Shown here piece after piece: positions 1 through 8,561 of a stretch of 64,000 nucleotides of DNA. Under the pieces are notes generated by a model. It had not been told where the DNA came from, did not search any database, and worked only from the letters and a program-made list of their open reading frames with translations. Position numbers and translations under genes: made by a program. Location of the stretch: NCBI RefSeq assembly GCF_005577435.1, contig NZ_CP040396.1, positions 1,856,501 to 1,920,500 of the forward strand. The letters run 5' to 3'. Origin of the DNA: Paenibacillus algicola (lineage in GTDB: Bacteria > Bacillota > Bacilli > Paenibacillales > Paenibacillaceae). Each line of letters begins with the position of its first letter. Positions within the stretch are counted from its first letter, which is position 1.

Positions 1-2
1 TT

Positions 3-251
3 CTGGGCACGAACGGGGCCGATGTTCAAATGGGATACACGACGCCCGATCCGGAGGAGGCGCTGATTAAACGCCGGGCACATCAGCTGTCGAGTGCAAG
101 CTATGTGCTGGCCGATGCCAGCAAGTTTGGAGAGGTGTCTTTTGCCAAGGTGCTGGAGGTGCAGGAGGCGGCACTGATTACGGACCGGATGCCAGAGGCC
201 TGGCGCGAGTCCTTCGCCAACAAAACTAAAATAATCGAGGGATCACAATGA
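3..251 (+). CDS. DeoR/FruR-family transcriptional repressor, C-terminal part (5' end outside window)
   Basis: Only the last ~82 codons are present; the frame is open to the window edge. The visible sequence LGTNGAD...GYTTPDPEEA followed by VLADASKFG is the hallmark of the effector-binding C-terminal domain of DeoR-type sugar repressors, which sense phosphorylated sugars and are built like a phosphosugar isomerase. The stop overlaps the fruK start by 4 bp (ATGA), so it is translationally coupled to the fructose genes. By position it is most likely the fructose operon repressor (FruR, expected inducer fructose-1-phosphate). The N-terminal helix-turn-helix is outside the window, so DNA binding cannot be assessed. 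Confidence 0.85.
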   Translation: MGTNGADVQMGYTTPDPEEALIKRRAHQLSSASYVLADASKFGEVSFAKVLEVQEAALITDRMPEAWRESFANKTKIIEGSQ

Positions 252-1162
252 TATATACAATCACGCTAAACCCTTCTATTGACTATGTGGTAGAGCTGGA
301 GGAGCTTGCACTTGGCGGGTTGAACCGAATGAAGCGGGATATGAAATATCCCGGCGGCAAGGGGATTAACGTGTCCCGAATTTTGAATGAGCTTGAAGCG
401 GACAATGTCGCTATGGGCTTTGTAGGCGGATTCACCGGACAATTTATAGAGGAACGGCTGAAGGAGCATCGTATGGAGTCCAATTTCATTCATATTCGTA
501 AGGATACCCGGATCAACATCAAGCTGAAGCACGGCGCAGAAACAGAGATTAACAGTCAGGGGCCGGTCATTGAGCCTGCTGAAGCAGAAGAGCTGTTGAC
601 AAGGCTGGCAGCCAGCCTCCGGCAGGGAGACATTGTAGTTCTGTCCGGCAGCGTTCCTCCTTCGCTGGGCGAGGGGTATTACAACCGATGCATCCAGATT
701 TGCAAGGAGCAGGGCGCAGAATTCGTCATCGATACGACGGGCGCGGCACTGCTTGAGGCGCTGCCCTCCAGGCCGCTGGTCATCAAGCCAAACCATCACG
801 AGCTCGCAGAGCTGTTTCAGACCGAGATTCGTACCCGAGATGAGCTGATTAGCTATGGAAGACGGCTGCTTGGCCTGGGCGCACAGCATGTGTTGATATC
901 TATGGCTGGAGAAGGAGCGCTGCTGCTTCGTGAAGAGCAGGTGTACCATGCCAGCGTCCCTCCCGGACAGGTGAAAAATTCCGTCGGTGCCGGAGATTCC
1001 ATGATCGGCGGCTTTGTGGGCACGTATGCGCGAACAGGAAATGCGGTGGAAGCGTTCAAGATGGGTACGGCCTGCGGCAGTGCTACGGCATTTGCAGATG
1101 ACCTGGCTGATCAGGAGCACATTCAGCAACTATATGCCAAAGTACAGCTTCAAGAGCTGTAA
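248..1162 (+). CDS. fruK: 1-phosphofructokinase
   Basis: 304 residues, normal for FruK. It phosphorylates fructose-1-phosphate made by the fructose PTS to fructose-1,6-bisphosphate in the cytoplasm. PfkB-family signatures are visible: YPGGKGINVSRIL near residue 36 and SVGAGDSMIGGF near residue 248, which contains the GAGD anion hole and catalytic Asp. The N-terminal MIYTITLNPSIDYVV is typical of the 1-PFK/LacC branch. It overlaps the upstream repressor by 4 bp and is 25 bp ahead of fruA, so the three form one operon. LacC (tagatose-6-phosphate kinase) is the close alternative, but the neighbouring fructose EIIABC makes FruK the better call. Confidence 0.95.
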   Translation: MIYTITLNPSIDYVVELEELALGGLNRMKRDMKYPGGKGINVSRILNELEADNVAMGFVGGFTGQFIEERLKEHRMESNFIHIRKDTRINIKLKHGAETEINSQGPVIEPAEAEELLTRLAASLRQGDIVVLSGSVPPSLGEGYYNRCIQICKEQGAEFVIDTTGAALLEALPSRPLVIKPNHHELAELFQTEIRTRDELISYGRRLLGLGAQHVLISMAGEGALLLREEQVYHASVPPGQVKNSVGAGDSMIGGFVGTYARTGNAVEAFKMGTACGSATAFADDLADQEHIQQLYAKVQLQEL

Positions 1163-1187
1163 TCATAATCCTTAAGGAGTGACGACA

Positions 1188-3152
1188 ATGAGAATTACAG
1201 ATTTGATGATCAAGGAAACGATGATCATGGATTTGCAGGCCGTGACCAAGGACGCTGCTATAGATGAAATGATTAATAGTCTTGCCGCTAGCGGCCGGAT
1301 CCATGATCCCGTGCTGTTTAAGGAAATGATCTGGAAGCGTGAGGGTGAATCCAGCACGGGCATTGGCGGAGGTATCGGGATGCCGCACGCCAAAACCTCG
1401 GCCGTCAAGGAGCCGACCGTCGTGTTTGCCAAGAGCCGCAAGGGTGTGGATTTTGAATCGCTGGATGGCGAGCCGGCGTATCTGTTCTTTATGATCGCGG
1501 CACCTGAAGGCGCTGGCAGCATGCATATGAAGACGCTTGCGGCGCTGTCCCGTCTGCTGATTGATGCCGATTTCATCCAGAAGCTGATGGATACGGAAAC
1601 CCCGGAGAAGGTCACCGCCTTGTTTGATGTGAGACAAGACGAGGAAGAAGAGCAGAAGCGCAGAAAAGAAGCTGCCAAGCCGGTGAAGGCGGCGCAGCAG
1701 CATGACCCTTCACCGGCTGCAGCGTCCAGCAGTGGGGAGAAGCCGTTCGTTGTAGCGGTTACCGCCTGTCCGACCGGCATAGCTCATACCTTTATGGCAG
1801 AGGATGCACTGAAGAAGACCGCTCAAAGAATGGGCGTTGACATTCGGGTAGAAACGAACGGCTCGGAAGGGGCCAATCAGGTTCTGACGGAGGAGGAAAT
1901 CCACCGGGCGGCCGGGGTTATTGTCGCTGCTGACAAGAATGTAGATATGGCCCGCTTCAATGGCAAGCCTGTGCTTCAGCGACCTGTCAGTGACGGCATC
2001 CGGAAATCCGAGGAGCTGATCACCAAGGCTGTCGCTGGTGATGCACCGATTTATCGCAGCGAAGGCGTAGCTGCAGGGGCTTCCCGTTCTGGCTCGGATG
2101 CGCAGCAGGAAAACGTGAAGGGCGGCGGCAGAGGCATCGGCAGTAAGATCTATAAGGATCTGATGAACGGCATCTCTCATATGCTTCCTTTCGTGGTTGG
2201 CGGGGGCATTCTGCTCGCCATTTCCTTCCTGTTCGAGCAGCTGGCTGGCACAGAGCATCCCATTGTCCAGCTCCTGCAAACCATCGGCGGCGGCGGAGGA
2301 GCCTTTCACTTCCTCATTCCTGTGCTCGCCGGATTTATCGCGCTCAGTATTGGTGATCGTCCTGCTCTGATGCCGGGTATGGTCGGCGGTTTCCTGGCCC
2401 TGAATGCCAACTCCGGATTTCTCGGCGGTTTGGCGGCAGGCTTTCTGGCCGGTTATGTCGTGCTCTTCCTGCGCCGGGGTCTGAAGGGGCTGCCAAAAGC
2501 GCTGGAGGGCTTGAAGCCGATCCTACTGTATCCTGTGCTGGGACTGCTGATTACGGGCACGATCATGTACTATCTATTTGGACCGTTCTTCAGCTGGATC
2601 AACACGGGACTGATTGATTTTCTGAACAATCTGGGCACCGGTAACGCGATTATCCTGGGTCTGGTGCTGGGCGGCATGATGGCGATTGACATGGGTGGGC
2701 CATTTAACAAAGCGGCATATACCTTTGCGATCGGGGTCTTTACCTCGAGCGGCAATACAGACGGCGCCTGGATGGCGGCGGTGATGGCGGGCGGCATGGT
2801 CCCTCCTCTGGCGATCGCGCTGTCAACCACTTTTTTCAAAAAGAAATATACCGAGCAGGAGCGCAAGTCCGGGGTGACCAACTACGTGATGGGCTTATCC
2901 TTCATTACCGAAGGTGCTATCCCATTTGCGGCGGCAGATCCGCTGCGGGTGCTCACCTCCTGCATACTCGGCTCGGCGGTTGCCGGCGGCCTGACCCAGC
3001 TGTGGAGCATTAATGTTCCGGCACCACATGGCGGCATTTTCGTCGCTGCGCTCGCGAACCATGCGCTGCTGTTCCTGCTGGCGGTTGTCATCGGCTCGGT
3101 AATCTCTGCATTGGTGCTGAGTCTGTGGAAAAAGCCGATTGAGGCAAAGTAA
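1188..3152 (+). CDS. fruA: PTS fructose transporter subunit EIIABC
   Basis: 654 residues from the ATG at 1188, which sits 8 nt after AAGGAG; the in-frame GTG at 1179 lies on the ribosome-binding site and is rejected. Domains: EIIA type-2 (about 1-145, phospho-His in GMPHAKT), a charged linker, EIIB (about 187-285, active Cys in TACPTGIAHTFMA), and an EIIC membrane domain (about 325-650) with many hydrophobic helices and Gly-rich loops. It takes up fructose and phosphorylates it at C1, feeding FruK. Last gene of the fruR-fruK-fruA operon; a long hairpin follows. Confidence 0.95.
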   Translation: MRITDLMIKETMIMDLQAVTKDAAIDEMINSLAASGRIHDPVLFKEMIWKREGESSTGIGGGIGMPHAKTSAVKEPTVVFAKSRKGVDFESLDGEPAYLFFMIAAPEGAGSMHMKTLAALSRLLIDADFIQKLMDTETPEKVTALFDVRQDEEEEQKRRKEAAKPVKAAQQHDPSPAAASSSGEKPFVVAVTACPTGIAHTFMAEDALKKTAQRMGVDIRVETNGSEGANQVLTEEEIHRAAGVIVAADKNVDMARFNGKPVLQRPVSDGIRKSEELITKAVAGDAPIYRSEGVAAGASRSGSDAQQENVKGGGRGIGSKIYKDLMNGISHMLPFVVGGGILLAISFLFEQLAGTEHPIVQLLQTIGGGGGAFHFLIPVLAGFIALSIGDRPALMPGMVGGFLALNANSGFLGGLAAGFLAGYVVLFLRRGLKGLPKALEGLKPILLYPVLGLLITGTIMYYLFGPFFSWINTGLIDFLNNLGTGNAIILGLVLGGMMAIDMGGPFNKAAYTFAIGVFTSSGNTDGAWMAAVMAGGMVPPLAIALSTTFFKKKYTEQERKSGVTNYVMGLSFITEGAIPFAAADPLRVLTSCILGSAVAGGLTQLWSINVPAPHGGIFVAALANHALLFLLAVVIGSVISALVLSLWKKPIEAK

Positions 3153-3168
3153 TCCTATAACTATAGAG

Positions 3169-3210
3169 AGGCTGTTCCGGCACGAGGTGCTGGGGCGGCC
3201 TTCTTGCTAT
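3169..3210 (+). terminator. intrinsic terminator after fruA
   Basis: A 15 bp stem (3169-3183 with 3187-3201, several G-U pairs in RNA) closes a 3 nt loop and is followed by a T-rich stretch. It ends the fructose operon. Confidence 0.7.
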
Positions 3211-3237
3211 TAAGGACTGAGGCTCAGAAAAATGAGG

Positions 3238-3262
3238 AGTGAAAGGCTTTCACTGTTTTTTT
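3238..3262 (+). terminator. possible second terminator
   Basis: AGTGAAA/TTTCACT, a 7 bp stem with a GGC loop, is followed by GTTTTTTT. It resembles a weak terminator. Its TGAAAGGCTTTCA core also recalls a cre box but lacks the central CG, so I prefer the terminator reading. Confidence 0.4.
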
Positions 3263-3401
3263 GCTCCGTTTCATGTATAACATTCATTCATGTCGTAATA
3301 TTGTATAGTCGATGTCGCATAGTTCTACTTAAAAAACGGTGAATGATGTGATACCTTTAGGTAGTGGTTGTCAGGAAATTATAGTGATGGAGGTTACGTC
3401 A

Positions 3402-4403
3402 TTGACGATGAAAATCGGAAAAATCAGCTATTGGCACGTGCATGCCTGGGATTACACCAAGCAGGCGCAGGAGCACCCGGATACTGAAATTGCAGCGGTA
3501 TGGGATGAAGAGCCGAGTCGCGGCCGCCAAGCTGCAGAGCAGCTGGGCGTTCCCTTTTACGAGCATTTGGAAGAGCTGCTGGCTTTGGAAGACATTGAAG
3601 GCGTGATTGTGGATGCGCCTACGAATATGCACCGTGAGGTGATGCTGGCGGCAGCCCGGGCGGGCAAGCATATTTTTACAGAGAAGGTCATCGCGCCGAC
3701 GCTCGCCGAGGTTCATGAAATTGTCTCTGAATGTGAACGTCAGGGTGTGAAGCTGACCGTGTCGCTTCCGCGCCTGAATGATGGGTATACACTGGCGGTG
3801 CAGGATATTTTGAACCAGGGACTGCTGGGCAAGATCACGTATGTCAGAACGCGCCTGTCCCATAATGGAGCCACGGCAGGATGGCTGCCGGAGCATTTCT
3901 ACTCCGCAGAGCAGTGCGGCGGCGGTGCTTTGATCGATCTGGGCTGTCACCCGATGTATTTGACCCGGCTGTTTCTCGGCCAGGATATTACGGGAGTGAA
4001 TGCGTCCTTTGGTTATGTCACCGGCCGGGAGGTCGAGGATAATGCTGTCGTCACCCTTCAGACTGCTTCGGGAGCGGTTGGAGTCGTAGAGGCCGGCTTT
4101 GTAAACAGCCATTCTCCGTTCGCGATTGAAGTGCATGGAACAGAGGGCACCCTGATGTACGGTACGCCGGAAGCCCGGCTGCTGCTGCGGAGCCAGCTGA
4201 ACAGCGAGTACAGGGAGTGGAAGGAAGTCGCTATTCCGGACAATAGGGAAAGTGCATTCCACCAATGGGTTGGACATGTGCAGAACGACACAGAAGCGAC
4301 GGATAATGTAAGAACAGCGGTAGAGCTGACAGCGCTGATGGAAGCCTCCAACCGATCGGTCCGCGAACGGCGCACGGTTGCGCCTGGCGAGCTGAAGTCT
4401 TAG
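3402..4403 (+). CDS. Gfo/Idh/MocA-family oxidoreductase, atypical
   Basis: 333 residues from the TTG at 3402, 8 nt after GGAGG at 3389-3393; the ATG at 3408 is the alternative. The fold is recognisable from an N-terminal Rossmann domain, FTEK near residue 95, the DLGCHPMYLTRLF segment that carries the usual catalytic His, and a C-terminal beta-sheet domain. Odd points: the N-terminus reads KIGKISYWHVHAWDY, without the GxGxxG dinucleotide motif, and the family EKP motif reads EKV. Cofactor binding may be altered, or this may be a diverged subfamily. It is 6 bp upstream of an AraC regulator and close to two further MocA genes, so a role in sugar or polyol oxidation is inferred; the substrate is unknown. 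Confidence 0.85.
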   Translation: MTMKIGKISYWHVHAWDYTKQAQEHPDTEIAAVWDEEPSRGRQAAEQLGVPFYEHLEELLALEDIEGVIVDAPTNMHREVMLAAARAGKHIFTEKVIAPTLAEVHEIVSECERQGVKLTVSLPRLNDGYTLAVQDILNQGLLGKITYVRTRLSHNGATAGWLPEHFYSAEQCGGGALIDLGCHPMYLTRLFLGQDITGVNASFGYVTGREVEDNAVVTLQTASGAVGVVEAGFVNSHSPFAIEVHGTEGTLMYGTPEARLLLRSQLNSEYREWKEVAIPDNRESAFHQWVGHVQNDTEATDNVRTAVELTALMEASNRSVRERRTVAPGELKS

Positions 4404-4409
4404 GGCTTC

Positions 4410-5348
4410 GTGGAGACGCAGAAGCCGGCAGGAGGCTTTCCCTTTGGCGTGATGTTTGAGAAGCAGGATATGCTGGAGAGGCTGGATATCCGTATTCAGT
4501 GGGGACAATATGAAATCCATGTGCTGCGGTTTCATTTGACAGCCTTTCCTCCGGGCAGAATCATTGATTTTCATAACCATGCCGAATTCGAATTCCACTA
4601 CGTCCCGCGGGGCAAAGGAAAGGTCATTCTGGAGGATCGGATGTATCCGTTATCCGAAGGCATGATGTACCTGACAGGTCCCGGCGTAATGCACTACCAG
4701 GAGTCGGACGAAAGGGAAGGCATGAATGAGCTCTGCCTGCATGTGGCGATTACGGCCCGGCCCTCGCCGAATGAAGATCCCTGGGAAGCGGCAGAAGCGG
4801 AGGAGTGTATCCAGAAGCTGAAGGAGCTGCCCTTGAAGCCAGCTTATGATACCGATTTTGCCATGCCCTGCTTCCTGGAGGCCTACCGGGTGTGCGACAG
4901 CAAGCCGACCGGGTATTACACCTCCATCAAGCAGCAGGTAATCAGCATTCTGCTCCGTACTGTGCGGGCTTATGATACCGAGGGCATTCGGGTGGAGGCT
5001 CCCGTGAGGGACATGCTGTCCCATCGTTATGAATATGCAGTCCATTACATGAAAGCTAATTATGCCGCCAGCCTGACGCTGGACAATGTCGCCGAGAAGC
5101 TGAACATCAGTCCACGGCAGCTGCAGCGTGTGTTCAGGCAGATAGATCCAAGCCGCTCATTCAGCAAGGTGCTGGAGGAGATTCGGCTGGAGGAAGTATG
5201 CCAGCGGCTGCAAGAAGGCCAGATGCCGATCGAACAAATTGCGGTCCTGGCCGGGTTCACAAACGCAACGTATTTGCATGCCGTGTTTCGGAAGCGCTTC
5301 GGGATGACTCCCGGCGCTTACCGGCGTCAGCAAGCCCAATCCCTATAA
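4410..5348 (+). CDS. AraC-family transcriptional regulator with cupin sensor domain
   Basis: 312 residues from the GTG at 4410; an ATG at 4452, further from GGAGG (4431-4435), is an alternative start. The N-terminal half holds a cupin-type ligand pocket (IIDFHNHAEFEFHYV, then GPGVMHY). The C-terminal ~100 residues hold two helix-turn-helices (LDNVAEKLNISPRQLQRVF and IAVLAGFTNATYLHAVFRK) ending in the AraC signature FGMTPGAYRR. It is co-directional with the MocA genes on both sides and probably controls them in response to a sugar or polyol. Ligand unknown. Confidence 0.9.
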   Translation: METQKPAGGFPFGVMFEKQDMLERLDIRIQWGQYEIHVLRFHLTAFPPGRIIDFHNHAEFEFHYVPRGKGKVILEDRMYPLSEGMMYLTGPGVMHYQESDEREGMNELCLHVAITARPSPNEDPWEAAEAEECIQKLKELPLKPAYDTDFAMPCFLEAYRVCDSKPTGYYTSIKQQVISILLRTVRAYDTEGIRVEAPVRDMLSHRYEYAVHYMKANYAASLTLDNVAEKLNISPRQLQRVFRQIDPSRSFSKVLEEIRLEEVCQRLQEGQMPIEQIAVLAGFTNATYLHAVFRKRFGMTPGAYRRQQAQSL

Positions 5349-5364
5349 AGCGAGGTAGATTAAG

Positions 5365-6453
5365 ATGAGTAAAGTATATCGTATTGGTATTATTGGATGC
5401 GGCGGAATCGCCAACGGCAAGCACCTGCCGAGTCTTAGCAAGCTGGATCAAGTCGAGCTGGTTGCTTTTTGCGACATCGTGGAGAGCCGGGCCGAGGAAG
5501 CTGCTGCGAAGTATGGTACTGCTTCAGCCAAGGTTTACAGCGACTATCAGGAACTGCTGAAGGATGCCAGCCTGGACATTATTCATGTGCTGACGCCGAA
5601 TGATTCCCATGCGGAAATTTCCATTGCTTCTCTGGAGGCCGGCAAGCATGTGATGTGCGAGAAGCCGATGGCCAAAACCGCAGCGGATGCACGCAGAATG
5701 GTCGAAGCAGCCAAGCGTACCGGCAAGAAGCTGACCGTGGGCTACAACAACCGTTACAGACCGGACAGCCTGTACCTGAAGAAGATGTGTGAAGAGGGCG
5801 AGCTGGGTCTTATTTATTATGCCAAAGCTCATGCGGTCCGCCGCCGCGCCGTACCAACCTGGGGTGTGTTCCTCGATGAGGAGAAGCAAGGTGGAGGCCC
5901 GTTGATTGACATCGGCACCCATGCACTGGACCTGACGCTGTGGATGATGGATAACTACAAGCCGAAGGTGGTTCTGGGTACGAAGTATCATGAACTGGGC
6001 AAAAAAGAAAATGCCGCCAATGCCTGGGGCCCATGGGACCCGGAGAAGTTTAACGTTGAGGACTCCGCATTTGGTATGATTGTGATGGAGAACGGCGCGA
6101 CCGTTACGCTGGAAGCGAGCTGGGCGCTGAATACTCTCGAGGTGGATGAAGCGAAATGCAGCCTGAGCGGTACGGAAGCGGGTGCAGACATGAAGGGCGG
6201 CCTGCGTATTAATGGCGAGAAGTATAGCCGTCTCTACACGAATGAAGTGGACCTGAAGGCAGGCGGAGTTGCATTCTACGCCGGAACTGCCGAAGGTGAC
6301 GCCGATGTGGAAATGAGAAAGTGGATCGAGGCGGTAGATCAGGATCTTGAGCCGGTCGTTACACCAGAGCAGGCCTGCGTAGTATCCGAAATTCTGGAGG
6401 CCATTTACGAATCGTCCCGTACGGGCAAAGCGGTATATATGAACCAAGACTAA
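5365..6453 (+). CDS. Gfo/Idh/MocA-family NAD(P)-dependent oxidoreductase
   Basis: 362 residues. The nucleotide-binding motif IGCGGIANGKHL is at residues ~10-21, the catalytic lysine motif CEKPMA at ~98, and the substrate-site motif DIGTHALDLTL at ~180, so all key family residues are present. Such enzymes oxidise a sugar or inositol hydroxyl to a ketone with NAD(P)+ in the cytosol. It lies 16 bp after the AraC gene and 43 bp before another MocA gene, forming one transcription unit. No transporter or kinase is adjacent to reveal the substrate. Confidence 0.92.
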   Translation: MSKVYRIGIIGCGGIANGKHLPSLSKLDQVELVAFCDIVESRAEEAAAKYGTASAKVYSDYQELLKDASLDIIHVLTPNDSHAEISIASLEAGKHVMCEKPMAKTAADARRMVEAAKRTGKKLTVGYNNRYRPDSLYLKKMCEEGELGLIYYAKAHAVRRRAVPTWGVFLDEEKQGGGPLIDIGTHALDLTLWMMDNYKPKVVLGTKYHELGKKENAANAWGPWDPEKFNVEDSAFGMIVMENGATVTLEASWALNTLEVDEAKCSLSGTEAGADMKGGLRINGEKYSRLYTNEVDLKAGGVAFYAGTAEGDADVEMRKWIEAVDQDLEPVVTPEQACVVSEILEAIYESSRTGKAVYMNQD

Positions 6454-6496
6454 CTTGGTTGCGCGCTGCGCACCATAGATGAATTAAAGGAGCTGT

Positions 6497-7585
6497 ATGT
6501 ATATGACTGCGAGCAAGCACGCTGTCGTTATTGTGGGATACGGAGGCATGGGGAGCTATCATGCGAAGCTGATTCAGGGACACCCGAAGCTGGAAGTGAC
6601 GGGCACCTTCGATCTGCTGGAAGGACGCCGCGAGGCTTCGCGGGAGGATGGCTACCCAGCCTACGATTCCTATGAAGCGGTGCTGCAGGATGCGGCGGTG
6701 GAGGTCATACTGATCGCAACCCCGAATGATGTGCACAAGGAGCTGGCGGTGCAAGCCTTCCAGGCCGGCAAGCATGTCATCTGTGAGAAGCCGGTGACGC
6801 TGTCGGTTGAAGATTTCCACATTATGGTGACTGCCGCCAAAGAGGCAGGCCGGACCCTTATGGTGCATCAGAATCGTCGCTGGGACGAGGATTTTCGGGT
6901 GGTAACGCAGATGTACCGCGAGAACACGATTGGAGAGCTGTTCCGTATTGAATCCCGTGTTCACGGTGCGAACGGTATCCCGGGTGACTGGAGGCATTTG
7001 GAGGAGTTTGGCGGTGGCATGCTGCTGGACTGGGGCGTCCATTTGCTAGACCAGCTTCTATATATGATCGACAGCCGGATTCTCCGTTTGAGCAGCCGTT
7101 TGAGCTTTATTCTTGGCAATGGTGTCGACGATGGTTTTGAAGCGATGCTGGAGTTCGAGAATGGGATTTCCGCGGTTGTCGAAGTGGGAACGACCAATTT
7201 TATTACACTCCCTCGCTGGTATGTCAAGGGCACCGAGGGCACTGGCGTGATCGAGGACTGGTCTCTGCAGGGCCGGACAGTTACGCGTAATCCGGACATG
7301 GCCCATGTGGAGCCGAAGCCGATTCAGGCCGGGGTGGGCCTGACCAAGACGATGGCGCCGCCATCGGAAGAGGCGACCATTACCGGTACACTGCCGGAGG
7401 CGTTTCATATGCCGTGCAGCTTCTTCGATAACTTTGCAGAGGTGATTGAAGGCAAGGCCGAGCCGATTGTCAAGAATGAAGAGGTGCTTCGGGTGCTTCA
7501 TTTGATTGACGCGATATTCCAGGCGGCACGCACAGGAGAAACGCTCAAGGACTTCGATCTGTATCCGGCAGCCCCAACGGTCTAA
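6497..7585 (+). CDS. Gfo/Idh/MocA-family NAD(P)-dependent oxidoreductase
   Basis: 362 residues. AAGGAG ends 4 nt before the ATG at 6497 and 10 nt before the ATG at 6503, so either start is possible. Motifs: VGYGGMGSYH (dinucleotide binding), CEKPVT (catalytic Lys), LDWGVHLLDQLL (catalytic His). Third MocA member of this cluster and the last intact gene before the insertion-sequence region; the IS3 remnant begins about 55 bp downstream and no terminator remains visible. Substrate not determinable. Confidence 0.92.
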   Translation: MYMTASKHAVVIVGYGGMGSYHAKLIQGHPKLEVTGTFDLLEGRREASREDGYPAYDSYEAVLQDAAVEVILIATPNDVHKELAVQAFQAGKHVICEKPVTLSVEDFHIMVTAAKEAGRTLMVHQNRRWDEDFRVVTQMYRENTIGELFRIESRVHGANGIPGDWRHLEEFGGGMLLDWGVHLLDQLLYMIDSRILRLSSRLSFILGNGVDDGFEAMLEFENGISAVVEVGTTNFITLPRWYVKGTEGTGVIEDWSLQGRTVTRNPDMAHVEPKPIQAGVGLTKTMAPPSEEATITGTLPEAFHMPCSFFDNFAEVIEGKAEPIVKNEEVLRVLHLIDAIFQAARTGETLKDFDLYPAAPTV

Positions 7586-7639
7586 GGCGACGGCAGCATA
7601 GATTGAGCTAAGAAATCCAAAAGATCAAAGACTCAGGTC

Positions 7640-8560
7640 TGCGTAATCTGGACCCCATGCCAAGGACACTTAAAGAAAGAGTGGTATTGAAGATTTACGA
7701 GGCGGACAATAGATGATTCCTGTATTGAACAGGGGTCATCTTTTTTAATCCCCATTGATATCTGTGGTTGTTGTAATAGCGGATGTAACGATTCATTTCT
7801 TGCTTTAGCTCTTGAAGGGAACGGCAACTACGATGATCGACATGGTCCTTCATGTGGCCGAAGAACGATTCTTGGGGAACATTGTCCCAACAGTTCCCGC
7901 GTCTGGACATTGACTGGCCTAACCCATTCTTTTTTAGCAACTCCTGATAGATGGGACTGGTATAATGGCTGCCTTGATCCGAGTGGATGAAAGCATTCTT
8001 TTGAAGCTTTAGACGTTTCTGTTTCTTGAGAACGTCAACAGTATCCGTGGCGATGTCTAATGTCAGCCGATTGGATATGTTGTGAGAGAGGATCTCACCC
8101 GTTGAGGCATCCAGTATGGTCGACAAATAGGCCATCTCGGAGCGGCCGTATGGAAGGTACGTGATATCCGTAAGCAGGGCCAGACCTGGTATGCCCTTCT
8201 TGAAGTCCCTCTGTAGGGGATTCGGTAAGGTTCGGTGTTCCAGCGTAGCTTTGGTCATGCGTTTATAAGGGTTGGGTTTTCTGTGCGTACATACGATGTT
8301 AAATTTCTTCATCAGTCTACGGATTTTCTTTAGGTTATAGATGACACCAAACTCGTGCTCAAGAATCATCTTAATGGAGCGTGAGCCCTTTTTGTAACCC
8401 CTTCGTTCGAAAGCCTTCTTAATCAGCTCCCCAGCCTCAGCATCCGAACGAATCCGCTCTAAGCGTGAATCTGCAGCTTGTAAGTAGCTGTAATACCCCG
8501 AACGAGATACGTTAAGCAATGAGCAGAGGTATCCCGTCATACCTATTTAGCCCCCAAATG
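7640..8560 (-). mobile_element. IS3-family element, 5'-truncated remnant
   Basis: The left end (3' end of the element, minus strand) begins TGCGTAATCTGGACCCC at 7640, starting with the TG typical of IS3 termini. It contains an intact-looking orfB, but orfA and the other terminus are missing. The sequence switches at 8561-8566 into an IS1182-type element, so the piece was truncated by insertion or recombination. The left boundary is inferred from the TG end and is approximate. Confidence 0.65.
7695..8540 (-). CDS. IS3-family transposase OrfB
   Basis: 281 residues. Catalytic DDE triad visible: Asp in LLTDITYLPY, Asp in HSDQGSHYTS, and Glu in DNVPQESFFGHMK, within an rve-type integrase core; the N-terminal LLNVSRSGYYSYL is the usual OrfB start region. 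In intact IS3 elements OrfB is made as an OrfA-OrfB fusion by -1 frameshifting. Here OrfA is gone, so active transposase is unlikely. The C-terminus YRNHLLSAS is near normal. Confidence 0.85.
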   Translation of the reverse strand: MTGYLCSLLNVSRSGYYSYLQAADSRLERIRSDAEAGELIKKAFERRGYKKGSRSIKMILEHEFGVIYNLKKIRRLMKKFNIVCTHRKPNPYKRMTKATLEHRTLPNPLQRDFKKGIPGLALLTDITYLPYGRSEMAYLSTILDASTGEILSHNISNRLTLDIATDTVDVLKKQKRLKLQKNAFIHSDQGSHYTSPIYQELLKKNGLGQSMSRRGNCWDNVPQESFFGHMKDHVDHRSCRSLQELKQEMNRYIRYYNNHRYQWGLKKMTPVQYRNHLLSAS

Positions 8561-8561
8561 G

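Noticed and set aside
3238..3254. cre (CcpA) box
   Set aside because: TGAAAGGCTTTCA lacks the central CG and lies downstream of fruA; a hairpin plus T-tract fits better.
3399..4598. 399-codon open frame on the minus strand
   Set aside because: Opposite to the MocA and AraC genes; composition (Arg/His/Gln/Cys-rich) is that of a shadow frame.
7657..7716. Short frame MPRTLKERVVLKIYEADNR on the plus strand
   Set aside because: It lies in the terminal region of the IS3 remnant, ends at once, and is better explained as the non-coding IS end.
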